The notes under the pieces were generated by a model. The model was not told the DNA's origin. It worked only from the letters and a program-made list of their open reading frames with translations, and did not search any database. From NCBI GenBank assembly GCA_037957365.1, contig JARHVA010000021.1, positions 439,001-503,000 on the forward strand: DNA of 64,000 nt, in the 5' to 3' direction. Positions 1 through 13,875 of the stretch are shown here, in pieces; position 1 is the stretch's first letter; each line of letters begins with the position of its first letter. A program made the translations under genes and the position numbers. This DNA is from Torreya grandis. Taxonomy: Eukaryota > Streptophyta > Pinopsida > Cupressales > Taxaceae.

Positions 1-3000
1 ATGCAATGATTTATTGGAATCAACCATTCTTTTTTTGTCTAATAGCAACTTAAATCATAGGGCAGTGATCTAAAATTAAATAGCAGCGAATTAAATTTAT
101 TGGCATAGATAATAATTCATGATTGAAGTATTATGACTTAGTAAAAGCCTGCGGTGACTTAAATAAAGAATAATGTCTAAGATATTATCTATGTCTTGCT
201 AATTGCCTTTTGAGATTATAAATCAGTTAATAAATAAAGTATTATATTCTAAGAACAATGTAATTTTTCACTAGATCATTGTACCGATTACTTTATGACA
301 CCGAGTTTTTATTGTATTAACTTTTAAGTATCTCATATTTAATTATCATTGGGGATAGGGCGTTCTTTGAGTGCCTATGTGGGAATACAAGTCAAAATAA
401 AGGAAACATTATAATTTCCCCCTTATTCTGTAATCAATGTTGGAACGCTCTGTACACTTCAGTTGTGAAAGAATTTGTAAATGTATGAAGGAAACTATTT
501 TTCATCTTTAAATCAAGATCAAATGTTGGGTGGAACTTTATTTTTGCCTCAAATTTCCATATTGTAGTTTGGAACTAAGTTGTGCTGGCAACCCAAATAC
601 TCTCTTCAATTTTTATGCTAAAAATATGATAAATATTTCAGAGTGAAGGTATAATATATACATAAATATAAAGATTTATTCCATTTATGTATTATTAAGA
701 TTTCTTAAGGGTTATATTGGGTTTTATTAAAATATGAAGTTAGATGAGTTTTTCCATCTGACATATTTAAAAGAATGTAAAGTTCCAGTCTAATTTGATT
801 CTTATTTTAAACTAGCAAACACACCTGATATGGAATTAAATACATTGATAAAAATGTGATTCCATCAAGATGTCTATAGTTATTGGAATTATGATATTCT
901 AAGTAAACTTTGGGATTAGATTAGTAATGATCCCTATTATATGCAAATAATGGGTAGAAATGGTTTCAAACTCGAATAGGATGAAACCCTATTATATTAA
1001 GTCTATCCTATACATTAGAGCAAGATGAAATAATCATGGGAATGATGCAAAAAAGGGTATTATAAACTATTCTAATATGAGTTATGTTAGGATTAGGGTT
1101 TACCATGTTATTTCTAGTTATATATGTTTTTAAATACAAGCTATGATTTAGGGATATTTTGTGAAAGAATATTAATTACACTAGTTGGCTTTTTATTGCA
1201 AAGTTAATATAGAATCCTTAAATGACTTGCATAATGCTTGAATGGTAGATTAACTTGCTTGTCATAAATATTGATTATAAGATAAATAAATAAATAAGGT
1301 TCAATCATACATTTGATAGACTAAGTGTGTGTATAGTAACTTTTTTGAAAGTTAGTATGTGTTTGCACTAGCTAGTAGAATTAATTTCATGAACCTATAG
1401 ACTATGTAGAGTTGAAACACATAAAAATAACTTGTGAATGCCTTATATGGTGGTTTTGAATTAGAAGTTGTTTTCCTTTATGTTGAAAACTAATAGTAAA
1501 TTAAAATAATGGAATATTGATTTCTAGAGAGGTTTATTTGACTGTAGTACCTAGTTTATATTTATATCTTAAAGGTTCATGGAAGTCTTGATTGTGAAAT
1601 CTTATAAAACCTTGACTTGTGTCATAAATGACTATTAGTATATTTATGCAAAATATATTAAAAACTTATGTGCAATACATATTGTGAGAGTATATATATT
1701 TTAAAGTATTTATATTTTTATAGCATAAAATAGTGCATCATGATGTGTGCCTAGATTTTATATTTTCTTTAAATTGTTTAATTTGTAATATAATCTAGGA
1801 TATACTTAGGTGGTATAATCTTGTACTTTATTTATTAATATTAGATTGTTTATTTTTTATTGAGTAGGATACTCATGCACAATGATCTATGGTATTATGG
1901 GATGTCATAGAGTCCGATTGTATTAAAGTATATTATAAGTGGATGGTACATACAATAATTTTTATGTCTAGATCCACACCTACATAAATGTATGTGTGTT
2001 GGTTATTGATTTTAATAATATGTTTCATGGTAGTTAGTAGGACATTATGCATGCATGCATACAACCTTTGAGTGTGTAATGAATGCTAAGATGGAATAGT
2101 ATGTGTTTCATAGAATCTTACTTATTTTGATTACCTTTATGTTTAGCATGTTGTGTGTTATGATTGCCAGTAGGATGTAAAATGAATGAATCTTGGCTTT
2201 AAATTATGTTTAGTTTTATAAATAATACAACACATGTGTACTTGATTGATACTCTAGATTCTTGCACTATCACTATCTACCTATTCATTGAGGGTCATTC
2301 CCTGAGAGGAGATTATGCAAGGGATTGATGGTTCATGGTTGGTGTGGAAAAGTGATCGGATGATGCTCTCTATTCCAACTATAGTAAGTATTTGGAGTCT
2401 TCACTTGAGATTATCAGAGATATATGAGTTGGTTGGACTCAAACTCCATGGAGCATTGTATCTATTTATTGTATTAAGGCTAAATGCCAAATGTAAATGT
2501 AATAATATTATTTTTTTATACTTTAACAATAGTAGTTGTATTATTTTACCAGCAATGGCTGGTTGTTTGTAATTAATTTCTATGATTATAGTATGATGCA
2601 TTTTATTATTTTGATAATGATCAGTGACTATTAGATGATGTTCTTATTTATAGTTATCACTCTTAGAGTATTTGGTATGATCATTGCTTAGAATCTCATG
2701 GTGAATTATATTTATAGTATATGTGTTTTGGAAAAAATAAATCCACATATTTCTAGTTATCACCCAACGGAGATGTTGCACTCACCACATACCTTGTGAG
2801 TTTAAGGTGGGAAATAAATTTTGGTTAGATCTTTAGAAGGATTAATGTAAGAGTCTACATCACATGATCAAGCCTTTATGATATGGTCCATACACCATAT
2901 TGTGTGTTATTGAAGAAAGCATATTCGCTATTGACCTAAAAATAGTACTTATATTTTCATGTAGTATTTAATGTGGAACTCCTTAATCGACCTTTAGAAA

Positions 3001-4900
3001 ATAACAATGCAACATATTACAAATTTGGATCATGAACACTTTCACCTAGCACTGGATGATTAGATTTTTGAAGTGACAAAAACATACACCCACCTAGGCT
3101 CGCATCAATTTTTATAAGTGGTCAATGTAGGGTAATACACTAATTAAGATAAGTAATACAACCTTAGAAACTTTAGGTTCACATTAAAGGAAGGGTGAAT
3201 AATTCTTGGTGATATTTCATATTGTTTTATTCATTATTCATAAGGCCTTTGAGTTCCACATACTTGAAACATATTTTGGTATGTGTGCAAGATTACAATA
3301 CCCATGTAAGCTACCATAATACATTGTAGCACATCACACCAAACCCAATACTACATAGGTAAATTTGACCTCAACACATCATGCATCACCCTACAACACT
3401 ATACACCAACTGTATAGACTTATGGTACCTCTATGTGCTACCAAAATACCAATAAATAGATGAGTAGGTACCTCATGGAACACAAGAACATCAAAAATTT
3501 CCATAAACATGTTATCTTCTTGCTGCCATGAGACATACAATTTGGTACTTCCCAAACTCATGATTTATTTGTAATCTTATAAACATACTATGGCTTTAGA
3601 ATTTCAACCATGTTAACCTAGTTTTTTAATTTAAGAATAACACATATAATCACACTTTCTTAGGAAATTAAAGGTTAATTTTGGCCAGTTTTTCTAATTT
3701 TTTAGTTTTGAAACCAAGTTACATGTGTGTCACATTCATCATAAATAATTATTCTATATGGAACCATCATTCAATTTTTTTTTAGTTATATAGATCTTGT
3801 TCAGAAATTGATTCTAAGTACAAAAAAGTGGTATGTTATTCAGTGATAAAAACTCAAAGTTATTTTCATAATGGACAAGGCTTCATGGGCCCACTCGACA
3901 TACCATGTGCCATTTCAAAGGTAACATGTGTTAGTCTAAAATTTTGGCCAGGTAGGAATGTGTGAATCTATATTATAATTAATAATAAAGGTCATAAAAG
4001 GCATAAGTATTTATGATGGGATATTTCACAAAGGAGCTATGCATAAGGATCACATCTACCAAACATTACCAAAAATTTTTTCAAGTCCAACAAAGCATCA
4101 CCAAGCTTGAAGATGCACATGGAAGTAATTTCAAAAATGTACCGAGAAATGTGGGAGCCATTATAATGGAAGGAAAAACCATTTGAAGTATCAGAATACA
4201 CTAATAATGGAATCATGGTTATGAAAACCATGATTCAAAAAATATAGATCATAGTGAGAGGGAAAGAGGTTATGCAAACCATGAATAAATTTTTTAGGAT
4301 TACCTATATAGGAAGTTAAAAAAGAGAACTAGTCTTTGGGTAGTGTGACATTTATGAAAGACATATTCTATGATGATTTAGGAAAATATAGGGTATCATG
4401 TAATTCATTTTTTTTGCTAAGGGATTTAATGACAAAAAATTATCCCTTTATTTATGTATAAATATTTTGCTCATTTAGGAAGGCATATTTATTATATGTA
4501 ATGACAAGGTAGTGGGTAATTCATATAAATCCCACCTTGTAACCAAGTTTATGGTTGTTGATGATAGTTTTTGTGTTCTTTGAGTATGTTTTTGAGTTAC
4601 TTCATTGAGATAAAAACTTATTATGTATGGATATATTCATTTTCTATTATTGCTCTTATGTACTTGATAATTGTTAATTAGAAAGGATAAATGTACCATT
4701 AATAGATGACTATGTTACTTTGAACTTTTATTTATTGATGATTAGTATTAATAATTATATTTTAATATGAAATTAATATTTTATTCTTATTCATTAATTT
4801 AAATTTATAAGTGTTGCTTTAATCTAATATTTTCATAGAAGGCATCATGAATAATTATAGAAAGTCATCTTTTGTAACTTACTCAACATGCCTCGATTGG
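1..4900. other. AT-rich stretch without recognisable gene
   Basis: I see no coding remnant, RNA gene or paired terminal repeat here. The few open frames are under 90 codons, have no recognisable family motif and look like chance frames in AT-rich DNA. Some of this may be the LTR or leader of the worn element that follows, but I found no matching second copy in the window. Nothing more can be supported. Confidence 0.6.
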
Positions 4901-4949
4901 GTCTCTCTCGATGTATTAGATGAGTGTAGAAATCTTGTTTAATTATATG

Positions 4950-7690
4950 TTAGTGTGGTGATTGATAAATATTAGGGTAAGCACATTGGCATAGACAATC
5001 TAGTTAGACATACGAAAATAACCCAACTTTTTGGTTTTGTTTATGTGATACAGTTAAACTAGCATTAGAAGATAATATTTAGAGATGATTCACTAGATTT
5101 ATTTGGGAAACATTGAGAATTTTTTAGTGGAACAATATCACACCTTTACAAATAATCATCCAAATATTAGGAAATATATCTCCTAAGTAATGGGCGAAGG
5201 ATTATTATATGATCCTCTTTATGAAGTGTTTTTTTGTGAGTCACCTAAGCACTTGAATGCATGGTTGGTCATATATTTTATGAACTAGATTTTAATTTTT
5301 TCCATAAAACACCCTTGGATAAAGATCTAGGTTGAAAAATTATCTTTTTGATTTTACAATTTCCACACACTATATCCCATAATAAGTATAGTACCATTTT
5401 TTGTGTAAGATGAGAGGGTATTCAATTACTCAGCTACTCTTGTAAATAACAAATCTTATGGTAAATTGTATGATTAAATATGTTCATATGGAGGGATAAA
5501 AATATCCTTTGCATGGGAAAATTGGATGGTAGAAAGATAAAGGGGTAAATGTTTTCATGTTGTGTTTATAAATGGTGGAATTTTGAATAACATTAACACA
5601 AATAATTTGGACATTTTCAAGCTCAAGTGACACAGATATGGTGAAGGGCAAAAAATAGTTATTATTACCATGGATCCTAATGATTTAGAAGAGGTAATAT
5701 ATGAAAATTCCATGAGGATCCACATAGGAGGAGGACATGAGGAAAATTATCACTATAAGGAGATAATCTCTAATGAGATGGAGGCATGCACCACTGATTA
5801 GGAAGTTTATACTTTAGAAGAGCTTACTTGGAACCATGTAAGCATGCAAAATTCATGAATCAACTAATGAAATTACAACTTCAAATATACCTGAAACATC
5901 AACACATGAATTTTTTAGACAAATGGAGCAAAGCCAAATAAATCACATAGAGTGGTCTCAAATAGAAGAGTTTAGAAGACAAGAGGCCTAAAAGAGTTTT
6001 TAATAAAATAATACCATATAAACTGATAGGACCAATATTAGAACATTGAATAATATCTAAGATCTCAAATTTTTTGGGCATACCATATACCAAAGAGATA
6101 ATCTTGTTATACAAACTAGTGTAACATAATAATATGGACCATGGTTGAGGGTGTGATGATAATTAATTTAGGTATAAATTTATCCTCACAAGAACTAAGT
6201 TTATGATTTGGTTAAAGTTTGCCCAAACCAAGAGAAAATATTAGTGGCTTAGGTGGAAATAACCATAGGGGAATTCATATTTGGAGCACTTTATAAAAAA
6301 ATAGTGCAACACTAGTGTAGATTCTTGCCCTTAACATTTCATCTACAAAATTTCCATCAATAAACATGAGTATCAAGGAGTGGATAATGCAATATAGAAT
6401 GCCAAAAAGTGTAAAATAATATATCATAACAACAAAATTATTGCAACCAAAAAGAAGGAAATCTAATTTGAAACTATCCTTTTATATTTTACACATAATT
6501 AATACCATAAATTCAATCCACAAATGGATATTTTGGTTTCTAAAATTTTAAAGGAGGAATTCTTAAAAGAGTTGGATGTTCTAAAATTTTAATATCAAAG
6601 AATATCATTATTTAAAGAATTCAAATAAGGCCTAACCAAGAGAATTTATGATTATGATGTAGGGTTAAAATTTTATTGATATGCAAACTCTCACACAAGA
6701 GCCATCCTTTATAAAACTCTAAATGGATCAACATGAATTTGTTCCTACATTTAGGCATACATTGTCAATGAAGGATTTCATCAAGCCAAGAGAGGCTTTG
6801 GAAATAGATTTCAAGGTTGAATTAGTTTGGAGTGTGGACATAGGAATCAAATACCTCATGGAAATAAATATTTCTATATTAGCCTCACAACTCTAAAAAT
6901 AATTTTTAACAACATGCATGACACCCACAATGGCTTATAAGACATTGATTATGATACCGAAGGCTAGAATAATAAAAATTAATTGAGGTGCAATACTAGG
7001 GTACTTTTAAAATCCTAAGAACTATTTTAGGATGACCATGATGTGCATTATTTCCCAATGATATAAAGAGCGATGCTGAAAAAAACATCATTATATTATA
7101 ATATATGTGAATCTTCTATGCTCAACATTAAAACAATTTTGAGTAATGAATGAGATTCATGAGACATGTTAGTGAGGGACATGATACATAATTGCAACAC
7201 TTATAAATAAAGACTAAAAAATGTATGGAGATGAGAAATCCTATAGATGGATAGGTGGCATAGGATGAGGTGGTGGGTTGTTCCTTCCATGCACCTACTA
7301 TAAGTGCAACTCACTTGAGCATTATCAAAGAGAATATACTAAGTTCCCCTAATTTTGGTTATATTTAGGTAGATCATAATATTGAAGAATGTCTAAAAAA
7401 TTACATAAATGTTTTTTGAAAATAAGAAGCAAAAAATGTCACAAGGTTGATTAATATTACACTACCAGGGCATAGATGGGTATCAAAAGAAGCTAAGTGA
7501 AAACTACATCTAAGACCGAAATTTAACATCAAGAAGCCCAACAGTTCTAAAAATCAACCACATGGGATGAAAGTTATAATGGATAAATTGAATCATGTAT
7601 CACCCTCTCTAGTCATTGACTACCCTGATGTCCTAGAAAAAATTTTGATTTTACAAGAGGCCATGGATGTAATAAGGTGGTCCAAAATAT
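4950..7690 (+). pseudogene. Worn retroelement coding remnant (element I), gag-like
   Basis: The plus strand shows runs of protein-like text broken by many stops and shifts. The clearest is about 7240-7690. It has a degenerate zinc-knuckle-like segment (YKCNSLEHYQREYTKFP, about 7300-7350, second Cys lost), then NIEECLKNYINVF and a run containing PHGMKVIMDKLNH and LEKILILQEAMDVIR. An earlier stretch (about 5660-5830) encodes MDPNDLEEVIYENSMRIHIG and an acidic tail. A CxxC-H-C knuckle followed by a second H...C segment is typical of gag-to-protease linkers in Ty3/gypsy elements. No RT or integrase is seen before element G starts, so this may be another gag-only element or a truncated one. Family assignment is inference; I could not find its LTRs. 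Confidence 0.4.
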
Positions 7691-8672
7691 GGATATAGTT
7701 TACTAGGCATGTTGTCTAGTTTGTTTCCAATATAATTATTTATGCAATTCATGTATGTAAAACACTATGTAATACATTTATATAAAAATTTCATGTAAAG
7801 TGAATGTTGTACTGGTATAATTAGTGTTGGGATGGTATAGACATTGTTGTATTAATGAAGTTAACAACTTGCAACCTTTAAATTTGAGGGTTTTGTTAGA
7901 GATGAGGAAACTTCTAGTAATCATAGGATCTAATTGTATAACTAAAAATATTTTAATGTCGTAGTTTCATAACCATTAATTTCTATAGGTAGTAACTATG
8001 AAACCACCCTGGTGGTTTTTTGAAATCATTGGTATGTTTATAGTGGAAGTTTTGCCACCAATCAAAACATGAGTAGAAGAGTGGTTGCAAACATTTTATC
8101 TTCTTGGGAAATTTTTTTTTGAAGCATTTGGTAGGCTCTAAGGTCAAATGGAATAAATAAAATATTTTTTAAAGGCATGGATCATCAAATAATTAAATGA
8201 TAAGTCTTAAAGTTGTATTCACATTATAGTTCATAATTTTGGGTCCTTGTTCATATTATCTTATTGTTTCCTAGCTTTGAGTGGTTGTTCCAATTGTGTT
8301 GGATCATTTTGAAGTGTATAAGAAGTGTAAAGTATTATTATGTACAAAATTTTGATAGTGTATTAATGAAATACATATTTAATAGTAACTTGTAGAATTA
8401 TTAAATTACAAAGTGGAAGTGGAGATAAATTTGCCTCACCCATTGGAGTTTTTACCACATTGGGTTTCTCAAGGTAATATAATGTGCTCATCTTAAGCTT
8501 CTTTTATTATGTTTAATATGTTATAAATATCATTTATAACACTTGTTTTTCTATGTTTTAGCAATGGAAGTAGTCTAGAATAGTCATCTATCAAACATAT
8601 TTTGATCTAAGAGTATACGATCCATGTTTGTGAACTGTAGCGTGGAAAATTTATATAGTTTGTGGATTAGAT
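7691..8672 (+). mobile_element. Probable 5' LTR of element G (left edge unresolved)
   Basis: This non-coding AT-rich stretch lies directly before the primer-binding site of G, so its right part must be G's 5' LTR. The left edge is uncertain; a TG at about 7899 is one candidate start. The partner 3' LTR is not in the window because G is cut off by element H near 58791. Confidence 0.45.
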
Positions 8673-8684
8673 TGGTATCAGAGC
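8673..8684 (+). other. Primer-binding site of element G
   Basis: TGGTATCAGAGC is the classic plant retrotransposon primer site complementary to the 3' end of initiator methionine tRNA. It is an exact match on the plus strand, just ahead of the gag remnant of G. Confidence 0.9.
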
Positions 8685-9063
8685 TATTTTATCATCATTT
8701 TAAGTCTTTTTTGTGGTTTTGACTACATTAAAGTATATGGATGTCACTAGATCAATCAATGCTAGTGGTCAAGGTATCCTAGTTTAATTTAATAAGAAAT
8801 TTCCATAAGGAATTGGAATCAAGATATAAAAAGTAGGGTTCAGTGTGATGAAGAATAAACATGTACAACATAAGATCAATTTCACAAGCTTAAACGATTT
8901 TCTATCATATCTATTTCTATGAGAAATATTGATTGGTTGGAGTCCATTAATTGGATTCTTTTGGAGAAGCTTGTTGTTCCTATGGCGACATTGAAATAAA
9001 ATAAAGGAGAATGATACCAAGCATGAGAATAAGATAAAATAAAAACCATGTGCCAAATAAACT

Positions 9064-9770
9064 CCACCTCCTTTCAAGATTGAGGTGAAGATAGAGATTA
9101 AAATATATGATGGAGGTGTGAATTTTGAGAGGCTAGGCTATTTTATATCTCAACTACAGGTATATTTTAGTTTACATCAGATTAATGAGCACACAAAAAA
9201 TATTTTTCAATGTTAAAACTAACCAATCATTCATTAACTTGGGTTGAAAGTTATGTCCATGCCTAGGTTTTTAAAAAGCTTCCTCCTATTATGAATTTTT
9301 ATGATTTTAATATGTTAATCAAGACACAATATTATCCTCTTTGTTATGAGGAACAAATTTACTTGCATTGGAAATATCTTAGAAAATATCAAGGCTAAAT
9401 CATGTAGGAGTAAAAAATTGAGTTTTACAAGATGGCTATTAAAATGGGCAAAGATATAGTGGATAGTGACATATTGATGAAGTAATTTGGTGGACTTCAT
9501 ATCCATTTGAGGATATCCATCCTCTTTTGAAATAATAAAAATGTAGATGAAGCTTGTTATCAAGCTAACTACTTATGTATGGACATGAAGAAGATTGATC
9601 CATCTACCTCTTAAAGCACTACATAGAAAAAGGGTGGTTCTAAGCATAAGGGTAAAGGAAAAGGTAAGTGTAATGATATTTATATTTCTATGAAATATAT
9701 TAAAATTAATTGTGAGTATTGTGATGGTGATATATATTTTGAGGGAAAATTTTGGTGGTTACATCCATAA
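9064..9770 (+). pseudogene. gag: Gag remnant of element G
   Basis: The plus-strand frame reads FKIEVKIEIKIYDGGVNFERL (about 9072-9135), then a segment ending in LQVYFSLHQINEHTK. This matches the start of a plant retrotransposon gag domain (IPTYDG..N...L..WL..LE.YF). Further on, LCYEEQIYLHWKYLRKYQG and GGLHIHLR followed by NVDEACYQANYL keep the usual gag order. At about 9712-9760 a zinc-knuckle-like piece (CEYC...GKFWWLHP) follows a lysine/glycine-rich linker. Several stops and shifts make it non-functional. It encodes the capsid of a Ty3/gypsy element and lies between the primer site and the protease. The antisense frame at 8784-9077 is only a shadow. Confidence 0.82.
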
Positions 9771-9959
9771 TTGCTTCTGTTCAAAAATAAGAAAAATAAT
9801 AAGGCTATTCCCTCTCCCAAAGGTGAATACATTAATTTCAACTCATATGTGGATGAGACTTTGTGTTATACCTATGTTAGTAGAGAGGTAGATTTTGGTA
9901 GTATTAATTCTTAAGAGATTGAAATTTCCAAGCTTTGCCATATTAAAATTTAGATGAAG

Positions 9960-10330
9960 AAAACAAAATTGGATGCTCTTTTTTATACTTGTTCACAATA
10001 ATATTTGATAAGCAAAGAGTTAGTAGAAAATTTTGGGATAGAGACTTATAATCATTCAATCCCATATACTTTGGGTTGGGAAAATAAATGTGTAGACATC
10101 AAGGTTACCAAGAAATGTAATATTAAGTTTGGTATTAATCACATTTTGTTGATGAAGTTATAATAGATTTTATGTCTATTGATGTGTGTGGTGTAGTGTT
10201 TGGCATCCCTTATTCATATATTTGGGATGATATATTAATGAAGAGATCTATTCAATACCATTTAGTAAAGGATGGAAAGAGATAAATCATTTCATCCCAT
10301 AAATTTAATTCTAAATTCTATTTGGTAAGT
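9960..10330 (+). pseudogene. Aspartic protease remnant of element G
   Basis: LDALFYTCSQXYLISKELVE (X = stop) corresponds to the retropepsin active-site block LDSGS..NLIS, with the catalytic D-S-G degraded to Y-T-C. It is followed by LGWENKCVDIKVTKKC and CNIKFGINHI, the usual strand-rich continuation in this type of element. The domain sits between gag and RT as expected. Loss of the catalytic Asp and several stops show that it is dead. Confidence 0.75.
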
Positions 10331-10439
10331 TCCTCTCAAGATAAAAGAGGTCACTACACATAATATTTACTGTATCATGTTTACTAATGAAGAGAATAAG
10401 TGTATGATGATGAAAAATTTCAAGGAATTTTAAATCATG

Positions 10440-10696
10440 AACCCACGAGGTTTCCATTGGTGATGCCTATTAATCAAGAAATTCAATTGTTACTAGACAA
10501 TCCACTTCCAAATATCAAGTTGTATAGGCAGTCCTTAAAGGATTCCAATGAGGAAAAAAATAGCCACAGTAATTAAATAATCAATTTTTAATTTGTCCTA
10601 GTACTTCTCCATGTGGTTATATTATTTTTTTAGTACTAGTAAATATGGTTCATATAGAATGTTTGCTGATTATAGATCACTTAATAAAATAACCAT
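10440..10696 (+). pseudogene. Reverse transcriptase of element G, N-terminal part
   Basis: Text resembling LSTSPCGYIIF and KYGSYRMFADYRSLNKITI matches the first RT blocks of Ty3/gypsy pol (STSPCGSPIVLV, then RMCVDYRALNKITI). The frame stops exactly at the ACCAT target duplication of element E. The remainder of the RT resumes in phase at 57305. This supports one RT gene split by a 46.6 kb insertion. Confidence 0.88.
10692..10696. repeat. Target-site duplication of E, left copy (ACCAT)
   Basis: ACCAT directly abuts the left LTR end (TGATTAGG) and matches ACCAT at 57305-57309 after the right LTR. Both copies fall inside the interrupted RT frame of G. Confidence 0.92.
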
Positions 10697-12128
10697 TGAT
10701 TAGGGTTGTTGTGTCCTCTTTATTTAATCAATAGAGTTTAGTCAATTCCATATCAAATTAAGGCCAATTTCTAACATCATTCAGTAGTAATGCATGCAAA
10801 ATGGTAAATAATAATTTTCTATTTAAGGGAAGTTGTGGATCATTTACTCCTCAAGTTATAATCTATTTGCTTAAATTAAAATCTAGCATATTATTTTTGA
10901 AAACAAACATTCTTACTGAATTGAAAATGCATTGAAGGGAAAATCACTTGTTTGAGTTGAAATTGCATGAAACAAACATAAATTTATTATATTTTATTTT
11001 AAATGGAAATTCTTTGGAAATGAAATGCTTTAAAAGTAGATTTGATTGGAACACACACATTAACACATAGTCCTACTAGTGAGACACAAAACATAACACT
11101 TTGTATAAAAGAATGAATGGAAATATCTAAAACACATAATGATATCAAATAAACATATAAATATCAAACATAGATCATATTTCCTTGGTTGAGTGGGTGC
11201 TTGATCTCCCTTAGAATAAGATTAAAACAAAACTAGATTTGTATCAATTTTTCATTACTTCTGGAAATGTTTATAATACTAGAAATGAAAAGTCACACTT
11301 GATCTTACTATTCTTATGTTTGTCTCAATTCCCCTTTCTTACTATAAAGGATGTTGTTTACATATCATAAATTTTGATAGCATCTGATCAAAATAGACAA
11401 TATCCTAAAAAGATAAAAACTAAGACTTTGTTTATTACAAAATAAAATCATAACAACTCGATTTCCACTTTCCAAGGAAATAAGTGAAAAAGAATCGGAT
11501 TCTATTTCACATGTGATTCCAAGTCTACTATTAGTTTTAACTTATTTTTTAGTTCATATCCATTTTTCTTCATTTGATATAAAATCAAAACAAAGTACTT
11601 ACAGTCACTCATGAAAAAACTTCTATAAATACCATGGATATAAATAAAAATACTTTTTTTAAAAGTCTATTTATAGTTTTTAAAATTATTTCCAAAAATA
11701 TATTAAACTACTTCTTATCAATGATGTGTGTCATTTTTCATCTTTAGGTTTCCTTGTCCAATCTTATGGAAGTATTCAGGACTAATTTTGAGCATCTCAG
11801 TGATCTCTGGAGCCAATCTAGGGACTCCATAATTGGTTTGGGCTTGATCTCAGGAGACTTTTGCTACCAAAAACATGTTATTCAGCTATAAAAAATTAGT
11901 ATGACATGTACATACAAAACTAGTGGCTTTCCCATGAAAATTTTATAAAAAAGTGGTTTTAATATGTAACAATAACTTACACATAATAACTAAAGTAAAA
12001 TACTCATTTTCTACTTTAGATTAGTAATGAATTCTATTATGCACATCTAAATACACTTCAAAAGAAAATATTTAGGGAAATAATGAGACAATTAATTAAA
12101 TATAACGATTCATTTTATGGGATCATCA
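10697..12128 (-). repeat. 3' LTR of element E
   Basis: About 1432 bp, aligned along its length with 55742-57304. It begins TGATTAGG and ends ATCATCA on the plus strand, so TG...CA ends are conserved. It contains only one recognisable unit of the 21-bp repeat that is expanded five-fold in the other LTR. Confidence 0.92.
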
Positions 12129-12142
12129 TTCCCCCCACACTT
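12129..12142 (-). other. Polypurine tract of element E
   Basis: On the minus strand GTGTGGGGGGAA lies directly before the 3' LTR. A purine run touching the LTR is the expected plus-strand primer of an LTR retrotransposon. Confidence 0.85.
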
Positions 12143-13808
12143 AATTTATTTCAAGTCTTATTGGAAGCTAAGGTCTCTTATGTTCTCTGCTAGACACACT
12201 ATCTCCTAGATTTTTGTTAAGGTCATAAGTGTCATAATATGTATCCAAGTATAGTTGTGTTGTGTTGATACAACCTTCATATGAACTAATATGGGTTTTC
12301 CATCTTTCAAAATATTCTTCTTATTAAACTATTATATTTTTCCATGAGGGCATAGGGCTGAGAATATATGGTGGCCTATACCACATGCCAATCCATTATT
12401 ACTTATATGTTTGACCAAATTATTGTATTAGTGTATGATAACTCTATCTCTCCTAAAACACCATTTGAATTTGTTAGGGGAAATTAATTCACTTATCTTC
12501 AAATAAATACTCAATGTATCCCACTAGGTAATCACAAGTAACAAGGTTAGTACTAAAATAACTTTGAGCATACTCTTATAAATTAGAGATGCATTTCCTC
12601 ATGATAGTTGGATGTTATTCCTTAATCATAGATTATATAAAATATTTCATAAATCCTTGGTTAGCTCATCTAAATTTGGGAATTGATGCCTCATGTAGAT
12701 TCCAATAGTTTTGACATGCATAGAATATTCCTCTATCTATCCCTTCATACAATCTAATTTTATAATGCAGAAGTGATAGAATTAAATTTATCTTCGCCCA
12801 CAAAAAATTTAATTAGAAAAGATGACATGTCTTAAGAGAAAGTTGCACAAATAGAATTCACACAAAATGTTTTATTTATCAGATTCACTATTATAATAAG
12901 CATCCATAAATTATTTTTCAATTTTTAAGTCATGTGGCAACCCATATGAAATTGTCAACAACTACCATATATAGATTTGTTCCTATAGAAAGAGACCATA
13001 CCTAGAGTCATGTGTTCTACAATCAAGAAGTTTTTCCCCTAGTTCACAAGATACCTATATTATGGATTCTATTTTTTCCTTTTTTCCTCACTCGCTCAAA
13101 ATAACTTAAATTTTTATTTTTTCCCTCATCTCCCTTAGGGTTTGACATGTTTTTTCCCAAGTAACCATGATGCCATCATAAGACAATTGGGTCTGAAAAC
13201 CATGTTCTACTTAGTCTATGGGAATTGGTATTTATTATTTTAACTGAGTTATTTTTATATCTTTATCGAGGGTGTGAGTTTTAGTTTCTTCTAAATCATT
13301 TTGTAAAGATGAAATAGATTTTTCCTTACCTTGTGGTTGTTTATTAGGAATGTTATTTCCTCCACTTATTGTCTCATGGTTGCTTATGATCTTGAAAATG
13401 TGATGGCTTATTGCATTTGATATTCCTCATCATGACTGGAAGGCTATTTATCTTCTTCCACCATTGGAGCTTTTCATTTTTCCACCAATGGTTTAGATGA
13501 TGAATTTTGAGAGAGATATATTATTGCTTCCTAAACTATACATTATTTTACTATGGCTACAAGTTATCCTATTCTTATGGATGGCTCCTCCATAACCCCT
13601 TATTATTTATTCTCATCTAACTCTTATAGATCTTCAATAGGTTTCTCTTGGCTAAGACTTCTAAGGTTTTTTTCAGCATCTTGTCTTCTATCAATATCAT
13701 TTTCCTCATCAAGGATGAGTATCCTTCATCTTTATAGATGAGTTTGTGGTGGTGATTCCCCAATTAGAGTCTTTTTCCCCCTTAAACATATTCTTAATAC
13801 CTTAGAAT

Positions 13809-13875
<67 letters not shown>

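Noticed and set aside
8784..9077. Minus-strand frames of 97 and 61 codons
   Set aside because: They are antisense to the gag remnant of G, which has recognisable motifs on the plus strand.
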